From Streptomyces sp. SID486 (GTDB lineage: Bacteria > Actinomycetota > Actinomycetes > Streptomycetales > Streptomycetaceae), in the NCBI RefSeq assembly GCF_009865385.1, contig NZ_WWJT01000202.1, positions 1 through 35,073 on the forward strand: a stretch of 35,073 nucleotides of DNA, in the 5' to 3' direction. Within the stretch, counting starts at the first letter, position 1, and each line of letters starts with the position of its first letter. The translations under genes and the position numbers were made by a program. Below, piece by piece: positions 24,126 through 32,607 of the stretch. The notes under the pieces are model-generated. The model did no database searches. It was not told where the DNA came from and saw only the letters and a list, made by a program, of their open reading frames with translations.

Positions 24126-25883
24126 CTAGACCCAGGTGTCCAGCCACATCCGCGATCTCCACTGGTCGATGGGGATGGCGGTGCCGGTGTACAGGGGCCA
24201 GAAGTAGATGAAGTTCCAGGCGATCAGCAGTACCAGTACGCCCGCCGCCACCGCGCCCACCAGGCGGCGGGTGTCGCCGGAGCCCGGTGGGCCGATGATC
24301 GCGCCGATCATCATCGCCACCGCCAGACACAGGAACGGCAGGAAGACGACCGCGTAGAAGAGGAAGATCGTCCGCTCCTGGTACAGGAACCAGGGCAGGT
24401 AGCCGGCCGCGATCCCGCACGCGATGGCACCGGCCCGCCAGTCGCGGCGGAACGCCCAGCGCCACAGGACGTAGGCGATCGCGAGGCAGGCCGCCCACCA
24501 CAGCAGCGGCGTACCGAGCGCCAGCACCTCGCGGGCGCACTTCTCGCCCGCGTCCGCCGGGCAGCCGTCCGCGCCGGGGGAGGGGGACTCGTAGAAGTAC
24601 GACACCGGGCGGCCCAGCACGATCCAGCTCCACGGGTTGGACTGGTACGTGTGCGGCTGGTCCAGGTGGACGTGGAACTTGTAGACCTCGTGCTCGTAGT
24701 GCCACAGGCTGCGCAGCCAGTCCGGCAGGAACGACCAGGTGCCGCCCTTGCCGTCGGTGGCCGCCCAGTTGCGGTAGTAGCCGCCCGTGCCGTCGGCCGG
24801 GGAGAGGATCCAGCCGGTCCAGGACACCACGTAGACCACCAGCGCCACCGGGACCGTCGCCACGAAGGCGATGCCGGTGTCGTACTTGAGGGCCGCCAGG
24901 TACGGGCGGTGCGCGCCGGCCACCCGGCGGGTGCCGACGTCCCACAGGACCGTCAGCACACAGAACGCGGCCATGACGTACAGGCCGTTCCACTTCGTGC
25001 CGGCGGCCAGGCCCAGCATCACGCCGGCCGCCCAGCGCCAGGGGCGCCACCCGAAGCGGAAGGCGTCGGCGACGTCCGCGTCCGGCCGGACCCGGCCGTC
25101 CGGCAGCACGGGCAGCGCGGCGGCCAGTCTCTCCCGCGCCCGGTCCCGGTCGACGACCAGACACCCGAACGCGGCCACCACGAAGAACATCAGCACGCCG
25201 TCGAGCAGCGAGGTCCGGCTCATCACGAAGTGCAGGCCGTCCACCGCCATCAGCGCGCCCGCGAGACAGCCCAGGAACGTCGAGCGGAAGATGCGGCGCC
25301 CGATCCGGCACAGCATCAGCACGCTCAGCGTCCCCAGCAGCGCCGTCATGAACCGCCAGCCGAACGGGTCGAACCCGAAGAGCATCTCGCCGAGCCCGAT
25401 CACGTACTTGCCGACCGGCGGGTGCACCACGTACGCCGGGTCCACCGGCACCGCCAGCCGGCCGTGCCGCTGGAGCACCAGGTCGTTGGCGTTCTTGCCG
25501 TACTGGTCCCAGCTGACCTCGAAACCGCGGTGGACGAGCGCCCAGGCGTCCTTGGCGTAGTACGTCTCGTCGAATATCACCGCGCGCGGGCTGCCCAGGT
25601 GCCAGAACCGCAGCACGCCCGCCAGCAGCGTCACCAGCAGCGGCCCGCCCCAGCCCGACCAGCGGGTGATCCGCGAGGCGAGGACCGGCGACGCGCCGAG
25701 CGCCCGCCACAGCCGGGGGCTCGGCTCCGCGTACGGCGGCACCAGCCGGTCGCGTACGTCGCCCGAGGGCGCGTCCTTGGCCGGTACGTACCCGAATCGG
25801 CGCAGCCGCTGCTGCCACGACGGCCGCCGGTCGTGCGGTGCCTGGTCCTGCCGGAGGTCCATGGAGGACGCGGTACTGGTCAC
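24126..25883 (-). CDS. pmt: Dolichyl-phosphate-mannose-type protein mannosyltransferase
   Basis: 585-residue GT39-type membrane enzyme that transfers mannose from polyprenyl-phosphate-mannose to Ser/Thr of secreted proteins as they cross the membrane. The first extracytoplasmic loop has the catalytic Asp-Glu pair in FDETYYAKDAW. Further family segments are HPPVGKY, SRTSLLDGVLMFF, AAGTKWNGLY, and the C-terminal PMT_4TMC region with NPWSWIVLGRP. About ten TM helices. The start GTG at 25883 is preferred: a -10 (TACGAT) ends 6 nt before it, suggesting leaderless translation. ATG 25862 is the alternative. Divergent from rsmI, the usual actinobacterial arrangement. Confidence 0.95.
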   Translation of the reverse strand: MTSTASSMDLRQDQAPHDRRPSWQQRLRRFGYVPAKDAPSGDVRDRLVPPYAEPSPRLWRALGASPVLASRITRWSGWGGPLLVTLLAGVLRFWHLGSPRAVIFDETYYAKDAWALVHRGFEVSWDQYGKNANDLVLQRHGRLAVPVDPAYVVHPPVGKYVIGLGEMLFGFDPFGWRFMTALLGTLSVLMLCRIGRRIFRSTFLGCLAGALMAVDGLHFVMSRTSLLDGVLMFFVVAAFGCLVVDRDRARERLAAALPVLPDGRVRPDADVADAFRFGWRPWRWAAGVMLGLAAGTKWNGLYVMAAFCVLTVLWDVGTRRVAGAHRPYLAALKYDTGIAFVATVPVALVVYVVSWTGWILSPADGTGGYYRNWAATDGKGGTWSFLPDWLRSLWHYEHEVYKFHVHLDQPHTYQSNPWSWIVLGRPVSYFYESPSPGADGCPADAGEKCAREVLALGTPLLWWAACLAIAYVLWRWAFRRDWRAGAIACGIAAGYLPWFLYQERTIFLFYAVVFLPFLCLAVAMMIGAIIGPPGSGDTRRLVGAVAAGVLVLLIAWNFIYFWPLYTGTAIPIDQWRSRMWLDTWV

Positions 25884-25889
25884 CGCGCC

Positions 25890-25895
25890 ATCGTA
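25890..25895 (-). promoter_or_regulatory. -10 element of pmt (leaderless)
   Basis: TACGAT on the minus strand ends 6 nt before the GTG start at 25883, with no SD between. The -35 is weak (CGGGAC about 18 bp upstream). The remaining divergent region to 26009 must also hold the rsmI promoter. Confidence 0.4.
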
Positions 25896-26009
25896 GGGAA
25901 CCGTGCTGTGCGAGTCCCGTGCATGTGCGGTACCGGTCGGGACACGGTCGGATTCCCCCCGTTCGCGGGCGCCCGGAACCGGCCCCCGGACTCCTGGGAG
26001 GATGGGGGG

Positions 26010-26858
26010 GTGACTGGAACCCTTGTCCTCGCAGGTACCCCCATCGGCGACATCGCGGACGCGCCGCCCCGGCTGGCCGAAGAACTGGCCGGCGCCGACG
26101 TGGTCGCCGCCGAGGACACCCGGCGGCTGCGCCGGCTCACCCAGGCGCTGGGCGTCACGCCCAAGGGCCGGGTGATCTCGTACTTCGAGGGCAACGAGTC
26201 GGCCCGCACCCCCGAGCTGGTCACGGAGCTGCTCGGCGGCGCGCGCGTGCTGCTGGTGACCGACGCCGGCATGCCCTCCGTCTCCGACCCCGGCTACCGG
26301 CTGGTCGCAGCCGCCGTGGAACAGGACATCCGGGTCACCGCCGTGCCCGGGCCGTCCGCCGTGCTCACCGCGCTCGCCCTGTCCGGGCTGCCCGTCGACC
26401 GGTTCTGCTTCGAGGGGTTCCTGCCCCGCAAGGCGGGCGAGCGGCTGTCCCGGCTGCGCGAGGTCGCGGCCGAGCGGCGCACCCTCGTCTACTTCGAGGC
26501 CCCGCACCGGCTGGACGACACCCTCGCCGCCATGGCCGAGGTCTTCGGCGCGGACCGGCGGGCCGCCGTCTGCCGCGAACTGACCAAGACCTACGAGGAG
26601 GTACGGCGCGGTCCGCTGGCCGAGCTGGCGCGGTGGGCCGCGGAGGGCGTGCGCGGGGAGATCACGGTCGTGGTCGAGGGCGCGCCGGAGACCGGGCCCG
26701 AGGAGCTGGACGCCGCGGAGCTGGTCCGGCGGGTGCGGGTGCGTGAGGAGGCCGGCGAGCGCCGCAAGGAGGCCATCGCGGCGGTGGCCGCGGACGCGGG
26801 ACTGCCCAAGCGAGTGGTGTTCGACGCGGTGGTCGCGGCCAAGAACGCGGCCGGCTGA
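26010..26858 (+). CDS. rsmI: 16S rRNA (cytidine1402-2'-O)-methyltransferase RsmI
   Basis: 282-residue SAM-dependent tetrapyrrole-methylase-fold enzyme that 2'-O-methylates C1402 in the decoding centre. Signature segments: LAGTPIGDIADAPPRL, VAAEDTRRLRRLT, FEGNES, VTDAGMPSVSDPGYRL, VTAVPGPSAVLTAL, FLPRKAGER, FEAPHRL and CRELTKTYEE, covering the full family length. The GTG at 26010 has an SD (GGGAGGATGGGG) directly upstream. It is divergent from pmt. The last codons (GCGGCCGGCTGA) form the first unit of a tandem repeat array that continues for 200 bp past the stop. Confidence 0.96.
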   Translation: MTGTLVLAGTPIGDIADAPPRLAEELAGADVVAAEDTRRLRRLTQALGVTPKGRVISYFEGNESARTPELVTELLGGARVLLVTDAGMPSVSDPGYRLVAAAVEQDIRVTAVPGPSAVLTALALSGLPVDRFCFEGFLPRKAGERLSRLREVAAERRTLVYFEAPHRLDDTLAAMAEVFGADRRAAVCRELTKTYEEVRRGPLAELARWAAEGVRGEITVVVEGAPETGPEELDAAELVRRVRVREEAGERRKEAIAAVAADAGLPKRVVFDAVVAAKNAAG

Positions 26859-27057
26859 ACGCCTTTCGTGACGGCCGGCCGAACGCCTTCCGCGACGGCC
26901 GGCCGAACGCCTTTTGCGCTCTGTGCCGCGGCCGGCTGAACGCCTTTTGCGCTCTGTGCTGCGGTCGGCTGAACGCCTTTCGCATGATGTGCCGCGGCTG
27001 GTTGGACGCCTTTCGCGTCATGTGCCGCGGTCGGCTGAACGCCTCTCGGAACACACG
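26848..27057. repeat. 24/33-bp tandem repeat array spanning the rsmI stop codon
   Basis: Seven units beginning CGGCCGGCTGAACGCCTTT. Units at 26848 and 26872 are 24 bp; those at 26896, 26929, 26962 and 26995 are 33 bp; the last, at 27028, decays. The first unit contains the rsmI stop. Both lengths are multiples of three. In some units TGA is CGA. The GGC..GCC-TTTT part could fold into weak mini-hairpins. The rest of the gap to 27323 contains a doubled GGGACGCACCCG (27277-27306) and no supported gene. Confidence 0.9.
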
Positions 27058-27323
27058 CGGAACACGTCCGCGCACACGCCACCGACCTGCCGGAACACCC
27101 TTTTGAGCGCGGCGCGCGTCGGCTGAGCGCGCGTCCCATGGCCGGGCAAAAGGCTGACGAGGAAGGCAAAGCCCACGCTTCCCATCCGGGGTGATTGGGC
27201 AAGCAGAGTCCAAATCGCCTCCAACAGTCGACAGGGCTGATGCATTCACGCCGGTGGAGGCGTCCACTGGTCGAAGGGACGCACCCGTCCATCAGGGACG
27301 CACCCGCGCAACAGGGAGCTGGC

Positions 27324-27755
27324 ATGAGTGACATAGCAGGACGCACCGGCCTCCGCGGTACGGCCACAGCCGTCGTTCACGAGTCGTATTCGTTCGCCTG
27401 CATGCGCTGCGGGCACGGCTGGGAGCAGTCGTACGAGATAGAGCACCACACGGACGCCGAGGGAGCGGAGTTCGTGCTCTACGTGGCCGACGGCCGCGTC
27501 GTGCCGTCGCCGCTGAGCCGGCCCAGCTGCCAGAACTGCGACGGCCATGTCGTCCGCATCATGCGTGCGGGCCAGGTCTCCTCCGTGCGCAGCGTCGCGG
27601 AACGGCGGCACCACCCGGTACCGCAGGCCGGGCCGGCCGAGGCGCCGCAGGTGCCCGCGCCGGCCAGGGACGCGCGCGAGGCCGCGCCGGCCGGGGAACC
27701 GCACCACTGGCACCTTTCCGACATCCTGCACCCCTTCCAGCGCAAGGCCGGCTGA
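27324..27755 (+). CDS. Zinc-ribbon protein, unknown function
   Basis: 143-residue cytoplasmic protein. Two CxxC pairs (Cys26/Cys29 in CMRCGHGWEQ and Cys69/Cys72 in CQNCDGH) should bind one zinc and form a rubredoxin-like ribbon. The C-terminal half is Ala/Pro/Arg-rich and ends in a short conserved-looking HHWHLSDILHPFQRKAG. Similar proteins are encoded between rsmI and tatD in Streptomyces (from memory). ATG 27324 with an AGGGAG SD. A 14-bp hairpin follows at 27772-27811, just before and over the tatD start. Confidence 0.85.
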   Translation: MSDIAGRTGLRGTATAVVHESYSFACMRCGHGWEQSYEIEHHTDAEGAEFVLYVADGRVVPSPLSRPSCQNCDGHVVRIMRAGQVSSVRSVAERRHHPVPQAGPAEAPQVPAPARDAREAAPAGEPHHWHLSDILHPFQRKAG

Positions 27756-27771
27756 ACCCGGCGCCGGTCCG

Positions 27772-27811
27772 CGAAGGCATGCCCCTTTCGTAGGATCGGG
27801 GCATGCCTTCG
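27772..27811. promoter_or_regulatory. Perfect hairpin enclosing the tatD -10 and start codon
   Basis: CGAAGGCATGCCCC (27772-27785) pairs perfectly with GGGGCATGCCTTCG (27798-27811). The loop holds TAGGAT (27791-27796), a good -10 that ends 6 nt before the tatD ATG at 27803. On read-through RNA from the zinc-ribbon gene the hairpin buries the ATG. RNA starting from the local promoter lacks the left arm. It may act as both terminator and translation block. Confidence 0.65.
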
Positions 27812-28702
27812 AACGCCGGCCCGCACCCCAAGGGCGACGACAAGAACGCGGCACCGCCGCTCCCGGCACCCCTGCGGGTGCCCGTCGCCGACTCCCACAC
27901 CCACCTGGACATGCAGTCCGGCACGGTCGAGGAGGGCCTGGCCAAGGCCGCTTCGGTGGGCGTCACGACGGTCGTCCAGGTCGGCTGCGACATCAAGGGC
28001 TCGCGGTGGGCCGCCGAGACCGCCGCCGCCCACGAGAACGTCCACGCCACCGTCGCCCTCCATCCCAACGAGGCGCCGCGCATCGTGCACGGCGACCCCG
28101 ACGGCTGGTCCCGGCAGGGCGCCCGGGGGCCGGGCGGCGACGCGGCGCTGGACGAGGCACTCGCCGAGATCGACCGGCTCGCCGGGCTGCCCCAGGTCAA
28201 AGGCGTCGGCGAGACCGGCCTCGACCACTTCCGCACCGGCCCCGGGGGCAAGGCCGCCCAGGAGCGCTCCTTCCGCGCCCACATCGAGATCGCCAAGCGG
28301 CACGGCAAGGCGCTCGTCATCCACGACCGCGACGCCCACGCCGACGTGCTGCGGATCCTGAAGGAGGAGGGCGCCCCCGAGCGCACCGTCTTCCACTGCT
28401 ACTCGGGTGACGCCGAGATGGCCGAGATCTGCGCCCGCGAGGGGTACTTCATGTCCTTCGCCGGCAACGTCACCTTCAAGAACGCCCAGAACCTGCGGGA
28501 CGCCCTCGCCGTCGCCCCGGCGGAACTGGTCCTCGTGGAGACCGACGCGCCCTTCCTGACCCCGGCGCCGTACCGCGGACGGCCCAACGCCCCGTATCTC
28601 GTTCCGGTCACGGTCCGCGCGATGGCGGCCGTGCGCGGTGTCGACGAGGACGTGCTGGCGACGGCGCTGGGCGCGAACACGGCCCGCGCTTTCGGTTACT
28701 GA
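27803..28702 (+). CDS. tatD: TatD-family metal-dependent hydrolase (DNase)
   Basis: 299-residue amidohydrolase-fold metalloenzyme, cytoplasmic, acting as a 3'-5' DNase or RNase in characterised homologues. Metal ligands: H-x-H at 32/34 (DSHTHLD), the catalytic Glu in GVGETGLDHF, His in VIHDRDAH, His in FHCYSGD, and Asp in VETDAPFLTP. An N-terminal ~25-residue Pro-rich extension precedes the domain. ATG 27803 has no SD; a -10 lies 6 nt upstream, so it is probably leaderless. Followed by a 10-bp terminator hairpin at 28736-28760. Confidence 0.95.
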   Translation: MPSNAGPHPKGDDKNAAPPLPAPLRVPVADSHTHLDMQSGTVEEGLAKAASVGVTTVVQVGCDIKGSRWAAETAAAHENVHATVALHPNEAPRIVHGDPDGWSRQGARGPGGDAALDEALAEIDRLAGLPQVKGVGETGLDHFRTGPGGKAAQERSFRAHIEIAKRHGKALVIHDRDAHADVLRILKEEGAPERTVFHCYSGDAEMAEICAREGYFMSFAGNVTFKNAQNLRDALAVAPAELVLVETDAPFLTPAPYRGRPNAPYLVPVTVRAMAAVRGVDEDVLATALGANTARAFGY

Positions 28703-28735
28703 GAGTGTATCGATCGTAACCGGCCGATAACGCCC

Positions 28736-28760
28736 GGCGGGATGCGGCCGGCATCCCGCC
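28736..28760 (+). terminator. Terminator of tatD
   Basis: GGCGGGATGC and GCATCCCGCC are perfect 10-bp arms around GGCCG, 34 nt after the tatD stop and upstream of the rpf promoter. Confidence 0.8.
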
Positions 28761-28784
28761 GTGACGATGCGTGGTCGCGCCGCT

Positions 28785-28813
28785 TTGGAGAGTGACCGGC
28801 GCTCCGCTAGGTT
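28785..28813 (+). promoter_or_regulatory. Promoter of the rpfB-like gene
   Basis: TTGGAG (28785-28790), a 17-bp spacer, then TAGGTT (28808-28813). This is a good match to a sigma70/HrdB promoter, leaving a ~46-nt leader before the GTG at 28866. The leader is too short for the c-di-AMP riboswitch known upstream of some rpf genes. Confidence 0.6.
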
Positions 28814-28865
28814 CTGGGCCCGATCCGGACCCCTCTGGCCTTCGGGCCCTCTGGAGCGTGTCGGC

Positions 28866-30491
28866 GTGAGCAACACTCAGTACGAGACCTTCGCGGCGTA
28901 CGGCCCCTATGCCGCGCCACCGGGCGCACCGGGCGGCGCGTGGCCCGGCCTGCACGACGCGGAGACGGTGGGGTACGGGACGCCGGTGTACGACACGGCA
29001 CCGCACGGGGCGGCCGGGCGCGACGGCACGCCGTGCGAGACCGGGTACGCAGCCGGGTGCGGGACCGGACGCGGCGCGGAGTACGGCACGCGGTACGGGA
29101 CGGAGCGCACGGAGTACGAGGACACGTACCGGCCCGCCTACGAGACGGGGGCGTTCGCGCAGGCGGCGGTCCACCCGGGCGGGACAGAGCAGCGCGTGCT
29201 GCCCCGGCAGGGCGGGGCCGGGTCGCCGACGGAAGGGGCGGGCTGGGACGGCCCGCACGCCGTGGACGCGGGGGTGGACGTCGAGCGCGACGAGTCCGAC
29301 GAGTCCGACGAGTGCGACGAGAGCGACGAGTACGCCGCGCAGGCCGGGCCGGCGGGACGGGCCGCGCGGCGGCGCCGGGCGCGCTACACCGAGCGCCCGG
29401 ACTCCGCCGTGCGCCGCCTGCTGCCGCAGGCGCTGGTCGTCGCCTTCCTCGCCGGTGGCACCACCGCCTTCGTCGCCGAGGACAAGGCGGTCGAGCTGAA
29501 CGTCGACGGCAGACCGCGCACCCTGCACACCTTCGCCGACGACGTCGGCGAACTCCTCTCCGAGCAGGGCGTGGCCACCGGGGCGCACGACGTGATCACA
29601 CCCGCCCCCGGCGCGGCACTCGCCAGCGGTGACGCCGTCGCCGTGCGGTACGGGCGCCCCGTACGGCTCACGCTGGACGGCCGCCGGCACGAGGTCTGGA
29701 CGACGGCGCACACGGTGGAGGGCGCGCTGGACGAGCTGGGCGTGCGGGCCGAGGGCGCCTACCTGTCCACCTCGCGCTCCCAGCGCATCGGCCGCGCCGG
29801 CCTCGCGCTCGACGTGCGCACCGAGCGCGCGGTCACGGTCATGGCGGACGGCCGGGCCCGCACCGTCCGCACCAACGCGGCCACCGTCCGCGAGGCCATC
29901 GAGGAGGCCGGGATCACCCTGCACGGCCAGGACACCACCTCCGTCGCGCCCGACAGCTTCCCGCGGGACGGGCAGACGGTCACCGTGCTGCGGGTGAGCG
30001 GCCGGCGCGAGATCCGCGAGGAGCAGATCCCGTTCGAGGTCGAGCGGTCCGAGGACCCGTCGCTGTTCAAGGGCACCGAGGTCGTGGCCCGCCCCGGCCG
30101 GCCCGGACTGCGCCGCATCACCTATCTCGTGCGTACCGTCAACGGGGTCGGGGAGAAGCCGCGCCGCGAGAGGTCCGAGGTGGTGCGCATGCCACGCAAG
30201 CAGATGGTGAAGGTGGGCACCAAGCCGCGGCCGGCCTCCGTGCACGGCGCCGACGACCTGAACTGGCACGGGCTCGCCGTCTGCGAGTCCGGCGGCCGGC
30301 CGGACGCGGTCGACCCCTCGGGGACGTACGGCGGGCTGTACCAGTTCGACACGCGCACATGGCACAGTCTCGGCGGCAGCGGGCGCCCCCAGGACGCTCC
30401 CGCGGAGGAGCAGACGTACCGCGCGAAGAAGCTGTACATGAGCCGCGGCACGACCCCCTGGCCCCACTGCGGCGCCCGCCTGCACAAGTGA
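28866..30491 (+). CDS. RpfB-like resuscitation-promoting factor (DUF348 x3 - G5 - RPF lysozyme-like domain)
   Basis: 541-residue cell-wall hydrolase that cleaves peptidoglycan to promote germination or resuscitation. Order: a long hydrophilic N-terminal region (~1-185) rich in Tyr, Gly and Glu with a [14 protein letters not shown] stretch (142-155); an anchor or signal helix (~186-204); three DUF348 repeats (~207-250, 265-308, 321-365); a G5 domain (~376-455); and a C-terminal transglycosylase domain (~464-541), with the catalytic Glu at ~474 in VCESGG and a CESGG...YGGLYQF...HCG pattern. The ~185-residue cytoplasmic head is longer than I know from mycobacterial RpfB. GTG 28866 with GGAG ~10 nt upstream. 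It precedes rsmA-ispE, the usual actinobacterial order. Confidence 0.93.
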   Translation: MSNTQYETFAAYGPYAAPPGAPGGAWPGLHDAETVGYGTPVYDTAPHGAAGRDGTPCETGYAAGCGTGRGAEYGTRYGTERTEYEDTYRPAYETGAFAQAAVHPGGTEQRVLPRQGGAGSPTEGAGWDGPHAVDAGVDVERDESDESDECDESDEYAAQAGPAGRAARRRRARYTERPDSAVRRLLPQALVVAFLAGGTTAFVAEDKAVELNVDGRPRTLHTFADDVGELLSEQGVATGAHDVITPAPGAALASGDAVAVRYGRPVRLTLDGRRHEVWTTAHTVEGALDELGVRAEGAYLSTSRSQRIGRAGLALDVRTERAVTVMADGRARTVRTNAATVREAIEEAGITLHGQDTTSVAPDSFPRDGQTVTVLRVSGRREIREEQIPFEVERSEDPSLFKGTEVVARPGRPGLRRITYLVRTVNGVGEKPRRERSEVVRMPRKQMVKVGTKPRPASVHGADDLNWHGLAVCESGGRPDAVDPSGTYGGLYQFDTRTWHSLGGSGRPQDAPAEEQTYRAKKLYMSRGTTPWPHCGARLHK

Positions 30492-30497
30492 CCACGC

Positions 30498-30690
30498 CCC
30501 CCGGGCGGTCCGCCGCCGTACAGCCCCGCGCCCGGGGACCCCACCGCGGGCCCCCGCCACGGCCCACCCGGACCGTCCGCCGCCGCATGTCCCGCCCGGA
30601 CCGCCCGCCGCCGCACGTTCCACTCGGGCCGCCCGCCCGGCCCTGCACCCCGGCGCCCCGCCGTCCGCCCGGCATTCCGCCGTCCGCCCG
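30498..30690. repeat. Degenerate ~28-bp repeats downstream of rpf
   Basis: Units of the form CCCGGACCGTCCGCCGCCGC recur with substitutions at about 30505, 30567, 30595 and 30623. A CCGTCCGCCCGG motif is doubled at 30661-30691. They fill the 256-bp gap before rsmA, and no gene is supported there. Confidence 0.6.
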
Positions 30691-30719
30691 GTGGCCGGTC
30701 ACCCGGCGGGGGCGGGAGG

Positions 30720-30741
30720 GGTACGGGCGGGCCCGTACCCT
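30720..30741 (+). promoter_or_regulatory. Hairpin and -10 element of rsmA (leaderless)
   Basis: GGTACGGG (30720-30727) and CCCGTACC (30732-30739) form a perfect 8-bp dyad with a 4-nt centre. It overlaps the -10 TACCCT (30736-30741), which ends 6 nt before the rsmA GTG at 30748. The dyad could be an operator or a terminator for rpf. Confidence 0.5.
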
Positions 30742-30747
30742 TGTCCC

Positions 30748-31629
30748 GTGAGCAGCCCCCTCCCCGACGCCCTCCTCGGCCCCGCCGACATCCGTGAGCT
30801 CGCGGCAGCGCTCGGTGTCCGTCCCACCAAGCAGCGCGGCCAGAACTTCGTGATCGACGCCAACACGGTCCGCCGTATCGTCCGCACCGCCGACGTCCGC
30901 TCCGATGACGTGGTCGTCGAGGTCGGACCGGGGCTCGGCTCGCTCACCCTCGCCCTGCTGGAGGTCGCCGACCGGGTCACCGCGGTGGAGATCGACGACG
31001 TCCTGGCCGCCGCGCTGCCCGCCACCATCGCCGCGCGCATGCCGGAGCGGGCCGACCGGTTCGCGCTGGTCCACTCCGACGCGATGCACGTCGCCGAGCT
31101 GCCCGGCCCCGCGCCGACCGCCCTGGTGGCGAACCTGCCGTACAACGTCGCCGTCCCCGTGCTGCTGCACATGCTCGACACCTTCCCCACCATCGAGCGG
31201 ACGCTGGTGATGGTGCAGGCCGAGGTCGCCGACCGGCTCGCCGCCGCGCCCGGCTCGAAGGTGTACGGAGTGCCGTCCGTGAAGGCCAACTGGTACGCGG
31301 AGGTGAAGCGGGCCGGTGCCATCGGCCGCAACGTCTTCTGGCCCGCGCCGAACGTCGACAGCGGGCTCGTCTCCCTCGTCCGGCGGACGGAACCGATCAA
31401 GACCACCGCGTCCCGGCACGAGGTCTTCGCCGCCGTCGACGCGGCCTTCGCCCAGCGCCGAAAGACGCTGCGGGCGGCGCTCGCCGGCTGGGCCGGGTCC
31501 GCGGCGGCGGCCGAGGCGGCCCTGGTCGCGGCCGGGGTGTCCCCGCAGGCGCGCGGGGAGTCGCTGACGGTCGAGGAGTTCGCGCGCATCGCCGAAAACC
31601 GGCACGCGTACGAGGGGACGGGCGAGTGA
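30748..31629 (+). CDS. rsmA: 16S rRNA (adenine1518/1519-N6)-dimethyltransferase RsmA (KsgA)
   Basis: 293-residue rRNA methyltransferase acting late in 30S assembly. Features: [11 protein letters not shown] near residue 27, the SAM loop [15 protein letters not shown] (~56-70), EIDD acidic loop, and the catalytic NLPY motif (129-132). The C-terminal helical domain contains [12 protein letters not shown]. Full family length. Start GTG 30748 lacks an SD but follows a -10 by 6 nt, suggesting a leaderless mRNA. Its TGA overlaps the ispE GTG by four bases (GTGA), so the pair is an operon. Confidence 0.97.
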   Translation: MSSPLPDALLGPADIRELAAALGVRPTKQRGQNFVIDANTVRRIVRTADVRSDDVVVEVGPGLGSLTLALLEVADRVTAVEIDDVLAAALPATIAARMPERADRFALVHSDAMHVAELPGPAPTALVANLPYNVAVPVLLHMLDTFPTIERTLVMVQAEVADRLAAAPGSKVYGVPSVKANWYAEVKRAGAIGRNVFWPAPNVDSGLVSLVRRTEPIKTTASRHEVFAAVDAAFAQRRKTLRAALAGWAGSAAAAEAALVAAGVSPQARGESLTVEEFARIAENRHAYEGTGE

Positions 31630-32519
31630 GCGTCACGGTCAGGGTCCCGGCCAAGGTCAACGTCCAGCTCGCCGTGGGCGCCGCCCGCCCGGACGGGTTC
31701 CACGACCTGGCCAACGTCTTCCTCGCCGTCGGCCTGTACGACGAGGTCACCGTGACCCCGGCCGACGAACTGCGGGTCACCTGCGCGGGACCGGACGCCG
31801 GCCAGGTCCCGCTGGACCGCACCAACCTCGCCGCGCGCGCGGCCCTCGCCCTCGCCGGGCGCCGGGGCGTCGAGCCGGCCGTGCACATCCACATCGCCAA
31901 GGACATCCCGGTCGCCGGCGGCATGGCGGGCGGCAGCGCGGACGGCGCGGGCGCGCTGCTGGCCTGCGACACGCTCTGGGGTACCGGCGCCTCCCGCGCG
32001 GAACTCCTCGCGATCTGCGCCGAGCTGGGCAGTGACGTGCCGTTCAGCCTGGTCGGCGGCGCGGCGCTGGGCGTCGGACGCGGCGAGCTGCTGACGCCCC
32101 TGGAGGTCGGCGGCACCTTCCACTGGGTGTTCGCGATGGCCGCGCGCGGGCTGTCCACGCCGGCGGTCTTCCGCGAGTTCGACCGGCTCGCCGAGGGCCG
32201 GGAGATCCCCGAGCCGGTGGCCTCGGCCGAGCTGCTGGAGGCGCTGGCGAAGGGAGACGCGGACGCGCTGGCGGCGGCCACGGCCAACGATCTCCAGCCG
32301 GCCGCGCTGTCCCTGTTCCCCGAGCTGGCCCGCACGCTGGAGGCCGGGCGCGAGGCCGGCGCCCTCGCCACGCTGGTCTCGGGATCCGGGCCCACGACCG
32401 CCTTCCTCACGCGCGACGCCGGGTCGGCGGAGAAGGTGGCCGAGGCCCTCCGGTCCTCCGGCACCTGCCGCACGGTACGCACGGCGGCGGCGCCGGTGCC
32501 GGGCGCGACGGTCCTGTAG
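31626..32519 (+). CDS. ispE: 4-diphosphocytidyl-2-C-methyl-D-erythritol kinase IspE
   Basis: 297-residue GHMP kinase of the MEP isoprenoid pathway; phosphorylates CDP-ME at the 2-OH. Conserved parts: [11 protein letters not shown] with catalytic-region Lys10, RPDGFHDL, the GHMP phosphate-binding loop [17 protein letters not shown] (~95-111), SDVPF, and the C-terminal [12 protein letters not shown] at 31626 overlaps the rsmA stop (GTGA), a coupling seen widely in actinobacteria. The last codons GTCCTGTAG start a short tandem array that continues past the stop. Confidence 0.97.
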   Translation: MSVTVRVPAKVNVQLAVGAARPDGFHDLANVFLAVGLYDEVTVTPADELRVTCAGPDAGQVPLDRTNLAARAALALAGRRGVEPAVHIHIAKDIPVAGGMAGGSADGAGALLACDTLWGTGASRAELLAICAELGSDVPFSLVGGAALGVGRGELLTPLEVGGTFHWVFAMAARGLSTPAVFREFDRLAEGREIPEPVASAELLEALAKGDADALAAATANDLQPAALSLFPELARTLEAGREAGALATLVSGSGPTTAFLTRDAGSAEKVAEALRSSGTCRTVRTAAAPVPGATVL

Positions 32520-32607
32520 GGGGCGGAGCGCGGACGGTCCTCCAGGGGCGGAGCGCAAGTCCTGTAGGGGGCGGAGTGCGGACGGTCCTCCAGGGGGGGC
32601 CAAGCGC
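32511..32607. repeat. 22-26-bp tandem repeats spanning the ispE stop codon
   Basis: Four alternating units: GTCCTGTAGGGGGCGGAG-type (26 bp) at 32511 and 32559, GTCCTCCAGGGGCGGAG-type (22 bp) at 32537 and 32585. The 48-bp pair is therefore duplicated. The first unit contains the ispE TAG, and the third repeats it in the same phase. The remaining gap to 32792 has a possible -10 TACGCT (32728) for the ABC-F gene and nothing else supported. Confidence 0.85.

Noticed and set aside
28814..28865. c-di-AMP (ydaO) riboswitch upstream of the rpf gene
   Set aside because: The leader is only about 46-50 nt, far too short.
28608..30623. Minus-strand open frame over the rpf gene
   Set aside because: Shadow of the rpf coding sequence; no domain and poor composition.
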